Below are positions 23,046 to 32,387 of a stretch of DNA of 32,494 bases, in pieces. The translations under genes and the position numbers were made by a program. Every line of letters begins with the position of its first letter. Within the stretch, counting starts at the first letter, position 1. The notes beneath the pieces were generated by a model. It was given only the letters and a program-made list of their open reading frames with translations, had not been told where the DNA came from and did not search any database. Origin of the DNA: an uncultured Taibaiella sp. (GTDB lineage: Bacteria; Bacteroidota; Bacteroidia; Chitinophagales; Chitinophagaceae); contig CALMWT010000133.1 of the NCBI GenBank assembly GCA_937870855.1, forward strand, positions 1-32,494, written 5' to 3'.

Positions 23046-25901
23046 ATGAAGCTATGCCGACCCCTGCTTGCACTGCTTTCCTTTCTTTCTTTTTCTTACA
23101 CTGTCGCAGCGCAGCCCTTTTCCATCAAAGGTTCTGTTACTGATACGCTGAATGCAAATCGTTTAAGGTTTGCATCGGTTACACTTTTGCGCGCATCAGA
23201 TTCCATTTTGGAAACGTTCACCCGAACGAAAGAAGATGGCGGCTTTGCATTGAATGTAAAAAAAGAAGGCAGCTATATCATCATGGTAACCTTCCCAAGC
23301 TTTGCAGACTATATTGATATTGTAACTGTGAACGAAAGCAAGCCATTGGTGGATATGGGTGTAATACCGATGGTTTCAAAAAGTCATTTGCTAAGTGAGT
23401 TTGTTTTAAAGCAACAAATAGGCGCAATAAAAATTAAGGGCGACACCACAGAGTATGTAGCCGACAGTTTTAAAGTACGTGAAAATGCAACAGTAGAAGA
23501 GCTGTTGAAAAAACTTCCCGGTATTCAGGTAAACAAAAATGGAGAGGTAGTTGCGCAAGGGGAAAAAGTGCAGAAAATATTGGTGGATGGAGAAGAGTTT
23601 TTTACTGATGATCCTGCTGTGGTAACGAAAAGTCTTCAGGCAAAAGCTGTAGATAAAGTACAAGTGTTTGACAAGAAAAGTGACCAGTCGCAGTTTACAG
23701 GTATTGATGACGGAACACGCGAGAAAACAATTAACCTTCAGCTCAAAGACAACATGAAAAAGGGCTACTTCGGAAAAATAAATGCAGGTGGCGGCACGGA
23801 TGGTTTTTTCGAGAATCAGGCAATGATTAACGCGTTTAAAGGCAAGCGAAAACTTTCTGCATTTGGCATTGCTGCCAACACCGGCAAAATGGGACTTGGC
23901 TGGGAAGACCGCGACAAATTTGGCGGCAACAGCGGAAGCACAACAGAGGTTACGGACGATGGAATGATGATTAGCTATTACTCAAGTGGCGACGATAATT
24001 TTGAAAGTTGGAACGGACAATATAACGGACAAGGAATTCCTACTGCATGGACGGGCGGCTTGCACTATTCTAACAAATGGAATAACGATGACCTACACCT
24101 AAGTTCAAATTATCGGTTTGGCAAGCAGAATATTGACGCTGTTGGCAATACACTTACGCAGGTAAATACAAACAGCAACTCCGATATCGCCCAATATTAC
24201 AATGACGAAAAAAAGAACTCTTTCAGCACAGGGCAAAGGCATAGAGTAGATGGATTGTTTGAATGGAAACTTGATTCCACTTCTTCCTTAAAAATTACTG
24301 CAAACGCAAGTACGAGCAATACCCAAACTACTACCAACTATCACACGGAGATATATGACACCCTGCGCACAAGAAGTATTACAGACAGACTAACAACAAG
24401 CGATGCATTGGGAAAAACAGTGAACGCCTCTTTGGCTTACAGAAAGAAATTTGCAAAGAAGGGAAGAACGCTTTCTTTGACGATTGATGAATGGTATAAG
24501 GAGAATGTAAGTGATGGCGTGTTGCGTTATGATAGCGACATTTTTTTGCAAAGCAATCCATCGGGCGGTATTGACACTATCAACAATTCACTTGCGCAAA
24601 AGAAAAGGAACGACTCTAAAAATCTTCAAATCACGGGTAATATTTCTTACACAGAGCCACTATCAAACGTGGTATTTCTGGAATTGAATTATGGATTGGG
24701 CGTTAATAACAGTTATGCAAAACGTCTGTCTTTCAATGAAAATCTTCCTGAAGGTGATCCGCATTATTTAGATACACTTTTCAGCAGCGATTATGATTTC
24801 AATGTACTCACAAACAAAGGGGGTACTAACCTTCGATTTGTTTTTAAGAAAGTAAACTTTTCATTTGGAGGAGCCGTATCTGCCGTAAATTTTAAACAGA
24901 TTGACAACTTTTCATCCGACACAAATGTGTTTAGAAGAAACTATACTAACTTCTTTCCAAGAGCTTCATTTGTGTACAGAGCCTCTCAGCAAAAATCATT
25001 TTCTCTTAACTACAATGGTAACACGACACAGCCTACTATAGATCAGATACAACCACTCAGGCAAAACACCGATCCCAACAATATCTCAATTGGCAACGAT
25101 TCTCTAAAACAAAAATTCAATCATAGTTTCAACTTTCGTTTCAACGACTACAAAGTCATCTCCGGCACTTACACCTATCTGGGCGGTGGGTTCACGTTTG
25201 TGAAAGATGATATCAGCAGGTCGGAAATGATTACCGACGGCGGTGCAAGAATTTATCAATACATAAATGTCAATGGCAATTACAACGGTTGGGCGTATGG
25301 TGGTTATGGTTGGAATTTCAGAAAGTTAGATTTGCGTTTTGGCTTCAATGGAAACATTAATGTAGGGCGAACAATCACCTACGTAAATGGTGTACGAAAT
25401 GAAAACAATAACAACACTTACAGTTTGGGTGTAGGGTTGAACTACGACAAGGAGAAAAAGTTCAACTTGTCTTATAATCCTCGCGTCAGTTTCTCCAACA
25501 ACACAGCAAGCATCAACCAAAGCACTACCAATTACTGGACCCTCACAAATGAATTTGATGCAAACATTCAATTGCCGTGGAAGTTTGAAATAGGAACAGA
25601 AGTGGAGTGGAATCTTCGGGAGCGCGTTGCAGAATTCGACCAAAACAATAGCATCTTTTTATGGACAGCTTACCTCAGCAAAAAATTTATGAAGAACAAT
25701 CAACTTGAATTACGCGCCACCGCTTACGATATTCTCAATCAAAATGTAGGCTACCGGCGGTTTGGTATTGGCGGCAATATCACAGAGCAATCTTACAATA
25801 CTATTCGACGATATGGAATGCTAAGCCTTATCTGGAATTTTACTAAGGCACCCGCAGCAGTACAGCAAGAAAACAACACTGAATTTAAAATCAAACTCTA
25901 A
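23046..25901 (+). CDS. Outer-membrane receptor-like protein with carboxypeptidase-regulatory domain
   Basis: This 951-residue protein has a signal peptide (about 1-22, ending VAAQ), then a carboxypeptidase-regulatory-like domain (about 25-110, FSIKGSVTDTLNANRLRFAS). A TonB-plug-like segment follows (about 130-240, with VEELLKKLPGIQVNKNGEVV and VDGEEFFTDDP). A long barrel region rich in aromatic and N residues runs to the end, closing with RYGMLSLIWNFTK and a short polar tail. This is the layout of the outer-membrane beta-barrel family related to SusC/TonB receptors. The plug is degenerate, no clear TonB box is seen, and there is no SusD partner. The gene is followed 11 bp later by a GLPGLI-family gene, a pairing that recurs in Bacteroidota. 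Transport or surface assembly is possible, but the substrate is unknown. Confidence 0.88.
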   Translation: MKLCRPLLALLSFLSFSYTVAAQPFSIKGSVTDTLNANRLRFASVTLLRASDSILETFTRTKEDGGFALNVKKEGSYIIMVTFPSFADYIDIVTVNESKPLVDMGVIPMVSKSHLLSEFVLKQQIGAIKIKGDTTEYVADSFKVRENATVEELLKKLPGIQVNKNGEVVAQGEKVQKILVDGEEFFTDDPAVVTKSLQAKAVDKVQVFDKKSDQSQFTGIDDGTREKTINLQLKDNMKKGYFGKINAGGGTDGFFENQAMINAFKGKRKLSAFGIAANTGKMGLGWEDRDKFGGNSGSTTEVTDDGMMISYYSSGDDNFESWNGQYNGQGIPTAWTGGLHYSNKWNNDDLHLSSNYRFGKQNIDAVGNTLTQVNTNSNSDIAQYYNDEKKNSFSTGQRHRVDGLFEWKLDSTSSLKITANASTSNTQTTTNYHTEIYDTLRTRSITDRLTTSDALGKTVNASLAYRKKFAKKGRTLSLTIDEWYKENVSDGVLRYDSDIFLQSNPSGGIDTINNSLAQKKRNDSKNLQITGNISYTEPLSNVVFLELNYGLGVNNSYAKRLSFNENLPEGDPHYLDTLFSSDYDFNVLTNKGGTNLRFVFKKVNFSFGGAVSAVNFKQIDNFSSDTNVFRRNYTNFFPRASFVYRASQQKSFSLNYNGNTTQPTIDQIQPLRQNTDPNNISIGNDSLKQKFNHSFNFRFNDYKVISGTYTYLGGGFTFVKDDISRSEMITDGGARIYQYINVNGNYNGWAYGGYGWNFRKLDLRFGFNGNINVGRTITYVNGVRNENNNNTYSLGVGLNYDKEKKFNLSYNPRVSFSNNTASINQSTTNYWTLTNEFDANIQLPWKFEIGTEVEWNLRERVAEFDQNNSIFLWTAYLSKKFMKNNQLELRATAYDILNQNVGYRRFGIGGNITEQSYNTIRRYGMLSLIWNFTKAPAAVQQENNTEFKIKL

Positions 25902-25912
25902 AATCAGGGACA

Positions 25913-26659
25913 ATGAGACAAATTGTTTTTTTACTCCTCCTCCTATTTAAGGTTAGTTGTGTTTGTGCACAGTACACTTTTCAGGGGAAGGTTGAGTTTG
26001 AACGAAAAGTGAATATTCACCGGCAGATTGATGACATGATGGAAGATGACAACAAGACCTGGATGGAAAAGGTAAAAGCGCAAATGCCAAAGTTCAATGT
26101 TAGCTATTTTGATTACTACTTCAATACAAAAAAGAGCCTTTACAAACCCGGACGAGAATCTGAAAATCCCGTAAAAGGAATGTGGGGCAACTCACCTGCT
26201 TCCGAAAATATTGTCTTTAGTGATTGGGGACTTGGTAAGGTGATTGCGAGCAAACAAATATTTGAAGAGAAATTTTTGGTGCAAGACAGTTTGAGAAAAC
26301 TCGACTGGAAAATAAAAGATGAGATACGGATAATATCGGGTTATAAATGCAGAAAAGCAGTCAGCATTATTTGCGACTCTGTGTATGTGGTAGCTTTTTA
26401 TACGGAGGACATTGCAGTAAGTGGCGGCCCCGAAATGTTTAGCGGCTTACCTGGCATGATACTGGAAATTGCAATTCCCAGATTATACAGCACGTGGATT
26501 GCATTGAAAGTTGACATTGCTGCGCCAAAAGATGAAGAACTCAAAATTCCTGAAAAAGGAAAAAAAGTTTCGCAGAAAGAGATGTACGATACCGTTATGG
26601 GCAGCGTAAGCAAATGGGGAAGATTTGCACACAGAAGCGTTTGGTGGAGTGTATTGTAA
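25913..26659 (+). CDS. GLPGLI-family protein
   Basis: This 248-residue exported protein starts with a signal peptide (MRQIVFLLLLLFKVSCVCAQ). It carries the family's defining motif in GLPGMILEIAI, preceded by AFYTEDIAVSGGPEMF. Earlier stretches typical of the family are YTFQGKVEFERKVN and ISGYKCRKAV. The family's function is not known. It is encoded 11 bp after the receptor-like gene and almost certainly in the same operon, so a joint envelope role is likely. The cysteine in YKCRKA is common in the family. The gene ends 17 bp from the convergent dehydratase gene with no clear terminator between. Confidence 0.9.
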   Translation: MRQIVFLLLLLFKVSCVCAQYTFQGKVEFERKVNIHRQIDDMMEDDNKTWMEKVKAQMPKFNVSYFDYYFNTKKSLYKPGRESENPVKGMWGNSPASENIVFSDWGLGKVIASKQIFEEKFLVQDSLRKLDWKIKDEIRIISGYKCRKAVSIICDSVYVVAFYTEDIAVSGGPEMFSGLPGMILEIAIPRLYSTWIALKVDIAAPKDEELKIPEKGKKVSQKEMYDTVMGSVSKWGRFAHRSVWWSVL

Positions 26660-26676
26660 ATTAACTTTGAGAAAAT

Positions 26677-28590
26677 TTAAACCTTCACATCCAGGCTTTC
26701 AAAAGAAGAATTGTTAGAAATAAATTCTGGTACAAGATCTTTCATAAGTGCTACAGTTTCGTAAGTATAATGGCTGGTAGCGCTGTGAATGAGCTTTTCA
26801 ATTTTTTCATTTACCACCGGAAAGTCGTACTCCATTACTTTAGCGATCAGAATTTTTTCGTGGTAAGTAGGAAGGGTGTTTTCTTTATTGCTTAAAAGCT
26901 CTTCAAACAATTTTTCTCCGGGACGTAAACCTGTGAATACCACATCTACATCTACACCAGGTTGTCTTCCTGATAAACGGATCATTTTTTCTGCAAGGTC
27001 CACTACCCGCACCGGCTTCCCCATGTCGAACACAAATATTTCACCGCCCATACCCATTACACCTGCTTCAATTACTAATTGGCAAGCTTCGGGTATCGTC
27101 ATGAAGTAGCGCGTAATTTCAGGGTGAGTAACCGTTATGGGGCCACCACTTTCTATCTGCTTCTTAAACCTGGGAATTACAGAACCATTACTTCCCAGCA
27201 CATTTCCAAAACGTGTGGTAATAAACATGGTAGGCTTCTGACCATTTTTTACGATTTCTTTTTCCGAAGGATAAAGATGTTTAAACAAACTCTGAATAAA
27301 AATCTCTGAAATCCGCTTCGATGCACCCATCACATTTGTAGGGTTCACGGCTTTGTCGGTGGAGATCATTACAAACTTTTCGGTGCCATAACTTACGGAC
27401 AACTCCGCAAGCACACGCGTACCAAGCACATTGTTTAAAATTGCTACCGATGGATTTTCTTCCATCAAAGGAACGTGTTTGTATGCAGCAGCATGAAACA
27501 CAATATCTGGATTGTAAACCTCAAAAAGATGATCCATGCGCACACGGTCGCAAATGTCACCCATGTAGGCTTTGATAGCTGCACCCGGAAAACGCTCTTG
27601 CATTTCGAGGCATAGCTCGTGCATGGGTGTTTCCGCCTTATCGCAAAGTATAATGAGCGCAGGTTTAAACTTCACAAGCTGACGCACCATTTCACTTCCT
27701 ATTGATCCTGCCGCACCGGTTACCAGTATTTTCTTTCCCTTCAGTGCGTAAAAAATATTCTCGTTGTGAATTTGAATTACTTCCCGTTCCAGCAGGTCTT
27801 CAATGTTGATGTCTTTAAGTTGCTCGGAGCCAAGTTTGCCTTTTAACCATTGCGTAATTGGCGGAACCTGTTGCACACGAATGCCATATTGCAAAGCCTT
27901 GTCCACAATCAGGTTCAATTTGTCAACCTGAATTTCTTTGTTAGCGATAATGATCAGTTTTACGTTTTCATCTGCAAGTTTCTTGAACGTTGCTTCCTGC
28001 AAATCATAAATAGGAAGCCCCTCCATTATTTTGCCATGCTTGTTATACTTGTCGTCCACAAAAGCTACAATCTGCATTTGACTTTGCGGATAATCGTTAA
28101 TAACTCTTTTGGTGAGCAATCCTTGTTCGCTGGTATCATACACTGCCGCCTTCGACCGGTTTTTTAATAAATTATCTGTAAAGAAAACACGGTATAAATG
28201 ACGCACACACATTCGGTAGCCTATCAACCCCGAACTGGCGATGAAGAAGTTTATAAGAATAGTAGCTCTGGAAAGGAAAAAAACACCTTTGCTATAATAC
28301 ACGAACCCTATGATAAAATATATAGCGCTTGCAATTGCAGTAATAGCAAGTAATCTGAAAGTATCGCGGATAGTGGTGTATCGTACAATGCCGGCAAAGC
28401 TCTTGAATGCGTAAAACAAAATTGAGTTGATACCCAAAGCGAGCGCCAATGCAAAAGTGAAGTTGTGAAATGTGATGTTCAGGTCGAAATTGAACCTTAA
28501 GATTTGAGAAACAAAAAGAGCAAAACCTACAGTTGCAAGGTCAAGGGCGAATATGAGCCATCGAGGTAATGTTTTCAGCTTTTCAGACAT
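26677..28590 (-). CDS. Membrane-bound nucleotide-sugar 4,6-dehydratase, CapD/WbpM-like
   Basis: This 637-residue protein has four membrane spans in the first ~130 residues, a Rossmann-like linker (about 145-245) and a C-terminal extended short-chain dehydrogenase domain. NAD binding is shown by TGAAGSIGSE at 291-300. The active site has TDK at 411-413 and MGASK at 421-425. The usual YxxxK is replaced by MxxxK, a hallmark of the WbpM/PglF/CapD UDP-GlcNAc 4,6-dehydratases. Other family stretches are HAAAYKHVPLMEENP, TTRFGNVLGSNGSVIPRF and TGLRPGEKLFEELL. Such enzymes start synthesis of dideoxy or diamino sugars for capsule, O-antigen or glycoprotein. No glycosyltransferase cluster surrounds it here. 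A TACTTTTG box lies upstream. Confidence 0.93.
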   Translation of the reverse strand: MSEKLKTLPRWLIFALDLATVGFALFVSQILRFNFDLNITFHNFTFALALALGINSILFYAFKSFAGIVRYTTIRDTFRLLAITAIASAIYFIIGFVYYSKGVFFLSRATILINFFIASSGLIGYRMCVRHLYRVFFTDNLLKNRSKAAVYDTSEQGLLTKRVINDYPQSQMQIVAFVDDKYNKHGKIMEGLPIYDLQEATFKKLADENVKLIIIANKEIQVDKLNLIVDKALQYGIRVQQVPPITQWLKGKLGSEQLKDINIEDLLEREVIQIHNENIFYALKGKKILVTGAAGSIGSEMVRQLVKFKPALIILCDKAETPMHELCLEMQERFPGAAIKAYMGDICDRVRMDHLFEVYNPDIVFHAAAYKHVPLMEENPSVAILNNVLGTRVLAELSVSYGTEKFVMISTDKAVNPTNVMGASKRISEIFIQSLFKHLYPSEKEIVKNGQKPTMFITTRFGNVLGSNGSVIPRFKKQIESGGPITVTHPEITRYFMTIPEACQLVIEAGVMGMGGEIFVFDMGKPVRVVDLAEKMIRLSGRQPGVDVDVVFTGLRPGEKLFEELLSNKENTLPTYHEKILIAKVMEYDFPVVNEKIEKLIHSATSHYTYETVALMKDLVPEFISNNSSFESLDVKV

Positions 28591-28645
28591 GCGATTTTCG
28601 TTTTAGCGTTAGGGAGGGTGGATTGATAAGCCGGGTAATCGGCAG

Positions 28646-28653
28646 CAAAAGTA
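28646..28653 (-). promoter_or_regulatory. -7 box of the dehydratase gene (TACTTTTG)
   Basis: On the minus strand 28653-28646 reads TACTTTTG, an exact TAnnTTTG match. TTTA, one base off TTTG, lies 19 bp further upstream. The start codon at 28590 gives a leader of about 50 nt. Confidence 0.5.
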
Positions 28654-28796
28654 ATAGTCTAAGTTCATATTATAAAGTTGTTTCACTAATTATTTTTTTG
28701 TTTCCTCTTATTTCAAAAATCAAAGCCACAAGGTAAATTATGAGCTATAAGCATATTTGAGTAGTTTCGTAGCCATCCGTTTACTTCCCTTGCTTT

Positions 28797-31796
28797 ATGC
28801 AATCAAACTCTGTAGCAGCACAACTGAAAAAATCAATTCTGCTAATCAATGTAACAATTGTCATTTTTCTATTTCTCTATATTCTCCAAGCCTATCAACT
28901 TTACCGCCGGGCAGGGCAATCTGAACTTTGGGTAAACCGCACCAACGATGTGTTGCAGCAAATAAAATCTACACAAACGGGGGTAAGAGATATTGAAGTG
29001 GCGTTGCAAGGATTTTTATTGACCGGTGCAGATGAATACAAAACCGCTTTAACCGAAAGCGCAGACAATACGATAAAGCGGGTTTCTTATCTAAGAGATA
29101 TAACAAAGGAACACGGGCAACAATATTTACGGGCTGTTACGCTTCGCAGTCTTATTGTTCAAAAAAAATCTACCGCACTTTTACTCATTAAGGAGATAAG
29201 CGAAGGGAAAATAAAACCTACAGATGCGCGCATTAAAACATTGATGAACGCAGGGAATCAGGAGATGGATGAATTGCTTTCATTAATGGAAAGCACGCAG
29301 TCGCAGGTACTTGCTTCGCGTACAAGTGAAAATAAATCTTATAGTCGTTCCAGAATTACATTTTCCGTTGCGAGTTTTTGCATTATTTCTACTTTCCTAA
29401 TACTGGCGCTGTACAAAGTGCAGCAGAGCATAAATAAGAAAAGCCTTGCAGAAGAAACGGCAAGAAAGCAGGAGGCAAAATACCGTGCGCTTGTGGAGAA
29501 TGCAGGGGTTACAACTTTAATTGTTGACCAGGAGGGAATAGTAAAATTTGTAAGCCGAAACATAAAAGAGCTTTGTGGCTACACAATCGAAGATTTATTG
29601 CAAAAACCATTTCATGACAAAATTGTAAGAGAATACCGCTCCCATCTTCATCATGCGATCTTCGATGAATCGCCGCGTGGTAATACTAATACCAGTGCCG
29701 AGATTCAAGTTATTACCCTAAGTGGAACTAAGAAATGGGTTTCGTGCAGAATATTTCCTGCAAACAGAGAGGGTGATTACAAGGAATGGCAAGTGGTGCT
29801 TTGGGATATTGAAGAAGAAAAGCAAAAAGCACTCGAGTTTGAAGCACTCGAAGCAGCACATAATGCAAGGCTAAAGATGGTGCAGGATATTATAGACAAT
29901 GTGCCATCGGTTCTTTACATCAAAGACAGGAAAAGTGTTTACCTGATGGTGAACAGAAAAACTGAAGAGGTTTTTAACGCACCTGCAAGCGATATTCTTG
30001 GAAAATCAACCGAGCAATTTCACAAAAATGCCGCCGAAAGACTATCTATATACAGGCATACAGATGACGAGGTGGTGAATAAAGGTAAAATCGTAGAGCT
30101 TGAAGAAATGGTAAAGGGTGGAGATAAGGATCGCTATTACTGGATCACGAAGTTTCCTTTGCTGGATGAAGCCGGAAATGTAAAATTCATAGGCGTTATT
30201 GCCTCCGATATTACCGAAAGAAAAGAAACTGAACTTAAACTTATAGAATCACGACAAGAGGCAGAACAGGCAAAAGCTGCACAAGAAGCTTTTCTCGCAA
30301 ACATGAGCCACGAGATAAGAACGCCAATGAATGGTATCATTGGCATGGCAAACCTTCTTATCAGTACGGATCTTAACGACGAACAGAAAGACTTTACAGA
30401 AAGCATTCAGGAATCTGCCGGCAACCTGCTCGCCATTATTAATGATCTGCTTGATTTCTCCAAAATAAAATCTGGCAAGTTTGAGTTTGAGCGTATTAGT
30501 TTCAGACCACGAGATACAATTCGAAAAGCAATTTATCCACTGCAATTCAGAGCAGAGGAGAAGATGATAAAGCTCAATCTTTCCATAGATGGGAACGTAC
30601 CTGAAGTACTGTCAGGCGATCCACTCAGATTGCAACAAGTAATCATCAACCTTGCCGGTAATGCGATCAAGTTCACCTCAAACGGAAGTGTGGAAATATC
30701 GGTAAGCAGTGAGAAACTTTCTTCGAAAAAAATAAGTCTCAACGTGTTTGTGAAAGACAGCGGCATTGGCATACCGGCTGATAATATCAACAAAATATTT
30801 GAAAGCTTTTCGCAAAGCAGCACAGAAGATGCAAGAAAATACGGTGGCACCGGTTTGGGGCTTGCCATTGTAAAACAGTTGGTAGAACTGCAACAGGGAC
30901 ATGTAAGGGTAACAAGCACTGTGGGCAAAGGCTCCATATTTTCATTCTCCATTCCTTACGATGTGGGAGAAGCCGTGTCGGAAGAACTTGAGTTATTAAG
31001 CGCGCAAACAAGCACTAATTTTTCGCTCGGTAATATCCGCGTTCTTGTAGCAGAAGATAACCTGATCAATCAAAAGGTGGTGAAGAATACATTGTCTAAA
31101 CAAGGCGCTCAGGTAATGATTGCCAACAACGGACAGGAAGCTATTCAACTTGTAAAGCAAGGAAGCTTTGATGTGATATTGATGGATATCCAAATGCCGG
31201 AGGTGGATGGATACAAGGCTACACGTTACATCAGACAAGTGATGAAAAGCGACATTCCCATTATTGCGATGACTGCCGATGCCCTTAAAGGTGAAGAAGA
31301 CAAGTGCATTGTAGCAGGTATGAATGGTTACATTTCTAAGCCCTTCGAACCACGCGATTTATACAATTTAATAGCAAGCTTCACCGGACACAGGGATCAG
31401 GTTGTGTCTCCAAATGTGCTGCTTGATGCCAACGACGGCATTGTTGATTTTAGCTTTTTGCAAGAAATTGCAGACAACGATAGTGCATATATGCATGAAG
31501 TGCTTGACATTTTCATAAGCACAATGCCCGTAGGACTTGCTCAGCTTAGCTCCCTCATCAACGATACTGAAGATTTTGAAAGCATTGCTAAACAAGCACA
31601 TTTCCTAAAATCAAGTGTGGGTATTGTAAAAATCAGAGGCATGTTCGATCAGCTCGCAAAGATTGAGTTGATGGCTAAGCAAGGACAGGGATTGAATGAA
31701 ATAAGGAACATTATTAAAGAAATTACCGACACCTACAATCAAGCGCACCCATTAGTTCTGAAAGAGAAAGAAAAGCATAATTCTGCGCAAATCTAA
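28797..31796 (+). CDS. Hybrid histidine kinase: CHASE3-PAS-PAS-HisKA-HATPase-REC-Hpt
   Basis: This 999-residue inner-membrane signalling protein has membrane spans at about 13-33 and 186-206 around a CHASE3-like sensor (VRDIEVALQGFLLTGADEY at 63-81). Two PAS domains follow (about 225-340 and 360-475, the second ending in ASDITERKETE). The kinase core has H505 in ANMSHEIRTPMNG, an N box NLAGNAIKFTS, DSGIGIP at 654-660 and GGTGLGLAI at 683-691. A receiver domain has phospho-acceptor D797 in LMDIQMP and K848 in SKPF. A histidine phosphotransfer domain has H935 in AHFLKSSVG. All phosphorelay residues are present in one chain, but there is no DNA-binding output, so a separate response regulator must act downstream. 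None is encoded in the window. The signal is unknown. Confidence 0.95.
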   Translation: MQSNSVAAQLKKSILLINVTIVIFLFLYILQAYQLYRRAGQSELWVNRTNDVLQQIKSTQTGVRDIEVALQGFLLTGADEYKTALTESADNTIKRVSYLRDITKEHGQQYLRAVTLRSLIVQKKSTALLLIKEISEGKIKPTDARIKTLMNAGNQEMDELLSLMESTQSQVLASRTSENKSYSRSRITFSVASFCIISTFLILALYKVQQSINKKSLAEETARKQEAKYRALVENAGVTTLIVDQEGIVKFVSRNIKELCGYTIEDLLQKPFHDKIVREYRSHLHHAIFDESPRGNTNTSAEIQVITLSGTKKWVSCRIFPANREGDYKEWQVVLWDIEEEKQKALEFEALEAAHNARLKMVQDIIDNVPSVLYIKDRKSVYLMVNRKTEEVFNAPASDILGKSTEQFHKNAAERLSIYRHTDDEVVNKGKIVELEEMVKGGDKDRYYWITKFPLLDEAGNVKFIGVIASDITERKETELKLIESRQEAEQAKAAQEAFLANMSHEIRTPMNGIIGMANLLISTDLNDEQKDFTESIQESAGNLLAIINDLLDFSKIKSGKFEFERISFRPRDTIRKAIYPLQFRAEEKMIKLNLSIDGNVPEVLSGDPLRLQQVIINLAGNAIKFTSNGSVEISVSSEKLSSKKISLNVFVKDSGIGIPADNINKIFESFSQSSTEDARKYGGTGLGLAIVKQLVELQQGHVRVTSTVGKGSIFSFSIPYDVGEAVSEELELLSAQTSTNFSLGNIRVLVAEDNLINQKVVKNTLSKQGAQVMIANNGQEAIQLVKQGSFDVILMDIQMPEVDGYKATRYIRQVMKSDIPIIAMTADALKGEEDKCIVAGMNGYISKPFEPRDLYNLIASFTGHRDQVVSPNVLLDANDGIVDFSFLQEIADNDSAYMHEVLDIFISTMPVGLAQLSSLINDTEDFESIAKQAHFLKSSVGIVKIRGMFDQLAKIELMAKQGQGLNEIRNIIKEITDTYNQAHPLVLKEKEKHNSAQI

Positions 31797-31856
31797 TGGG
31801 CGCAAAAAAAGCAGCACTCGTTCTGAATACTGCTACAAAACTCGGTAATTACTGTG

Positions 31857-32255
31857 CTAAATTGAAAATAGCTGATGTGTATGTGTGTCGGTCATTGAAC
31901 GCTGATAGTTTGCAAACAAGCTATGTTCGGGATCAATAAAATAAATTTTCTCCCCCACTTTTAGCCGGATACCGATACTGATAAGTTTACCGTTATCAAT
32001 ATTCAAATACGCTTCAGCATTTTCCTGATTTTTTGCTTTCAGGGAATATTCCTGACCTTCTACTATTACTACATCCTGATCTATTGTTATCAATCCTTGT
32101 TCGGCCTCTGTAGTCAAATACTCAGCATCGTCTTCCGTCCGGTCCACACGGGTTGTGCGTACAAACGGATACGTTGTCCTCTGACTGCTTAGCATTCGGT
32201 AGAGGATAATTGATAAAATGACAGTAACAAAAAGTAAAAATATTTGCATAGGCAT
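31857..32255 (-). CDS. Small membrane-anchored protein of unknown function
   Basis: This 132-residue protein has one N-terminal hydrophobic segment (about residues 4-21, QIFLLFVTVILSIILYRM) and a soluble acidic domain with predicted beta strands (ITIDQDVVIVEGQEYSLKAK, then KLISIGIRLKVGEKIYFIDP). The SSQRTTYP after the span suggests a membrane anchor rather than a cleaved signal. No family is recognised. The start is the ATG at 32255 or 32249; both keep the same span. It faces the end of the histidine kinase gene, with 60 bp between them. A one-mismatch -7 box (TATCTTTC) lies about 14 bp upstream of the start. Confidence 0.65.
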   Translation of the reverse strand: MPMQIFLLFVTVILSIILYRMLSSQRTTYPFVRTTRVDRTEDDAEYLTTEAEQGLITIDQDVVIVEGQEYSLKAKNQENAEAYLNIDNGKLISIGIRLKVGEKIYFIDPEHSLFANYQRSMTDTHTHQLFSI

Positions 32256-32324
32256 TCTCTCTTAGACTTGAAAGATAGATATTTTCTTTTTAACCTTTCC
32301 GTAACTGCCTGTAAAATTTTTGCT

Positions 32325-32358
32325 ACAAAAGTAAAATGCTCCCGAAGCGGAAGCATTT
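32325..32358 (-). terminator. Rho-independent terminator after the right-edge gene
   Basis: On the minus strand AAATGCTTCCG (32358-32348) pairs with CGGGAGCATTT (32344-32334), with one T-G wobble and a 3-nt loop. A T-rich stretch (TTTACTTTTG) follows. It lies about 30 bp after the stop of the truncated gene and separates it from the 31857-32255 gene. Confidence 0.75.
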
Positions 32359-32387
32359 AGTTGTTATAGTCAGAAAGAAGATCATAA

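Noticed and set aside
23046..25901. SusC/SusD polysaccharide utilisation locus
   Set aside because: There is no SusD lipoprotein gene and no sugar-degrading enzymes or regulator next to it. The barrel belongs to the family paired with GLPGLI proteins.
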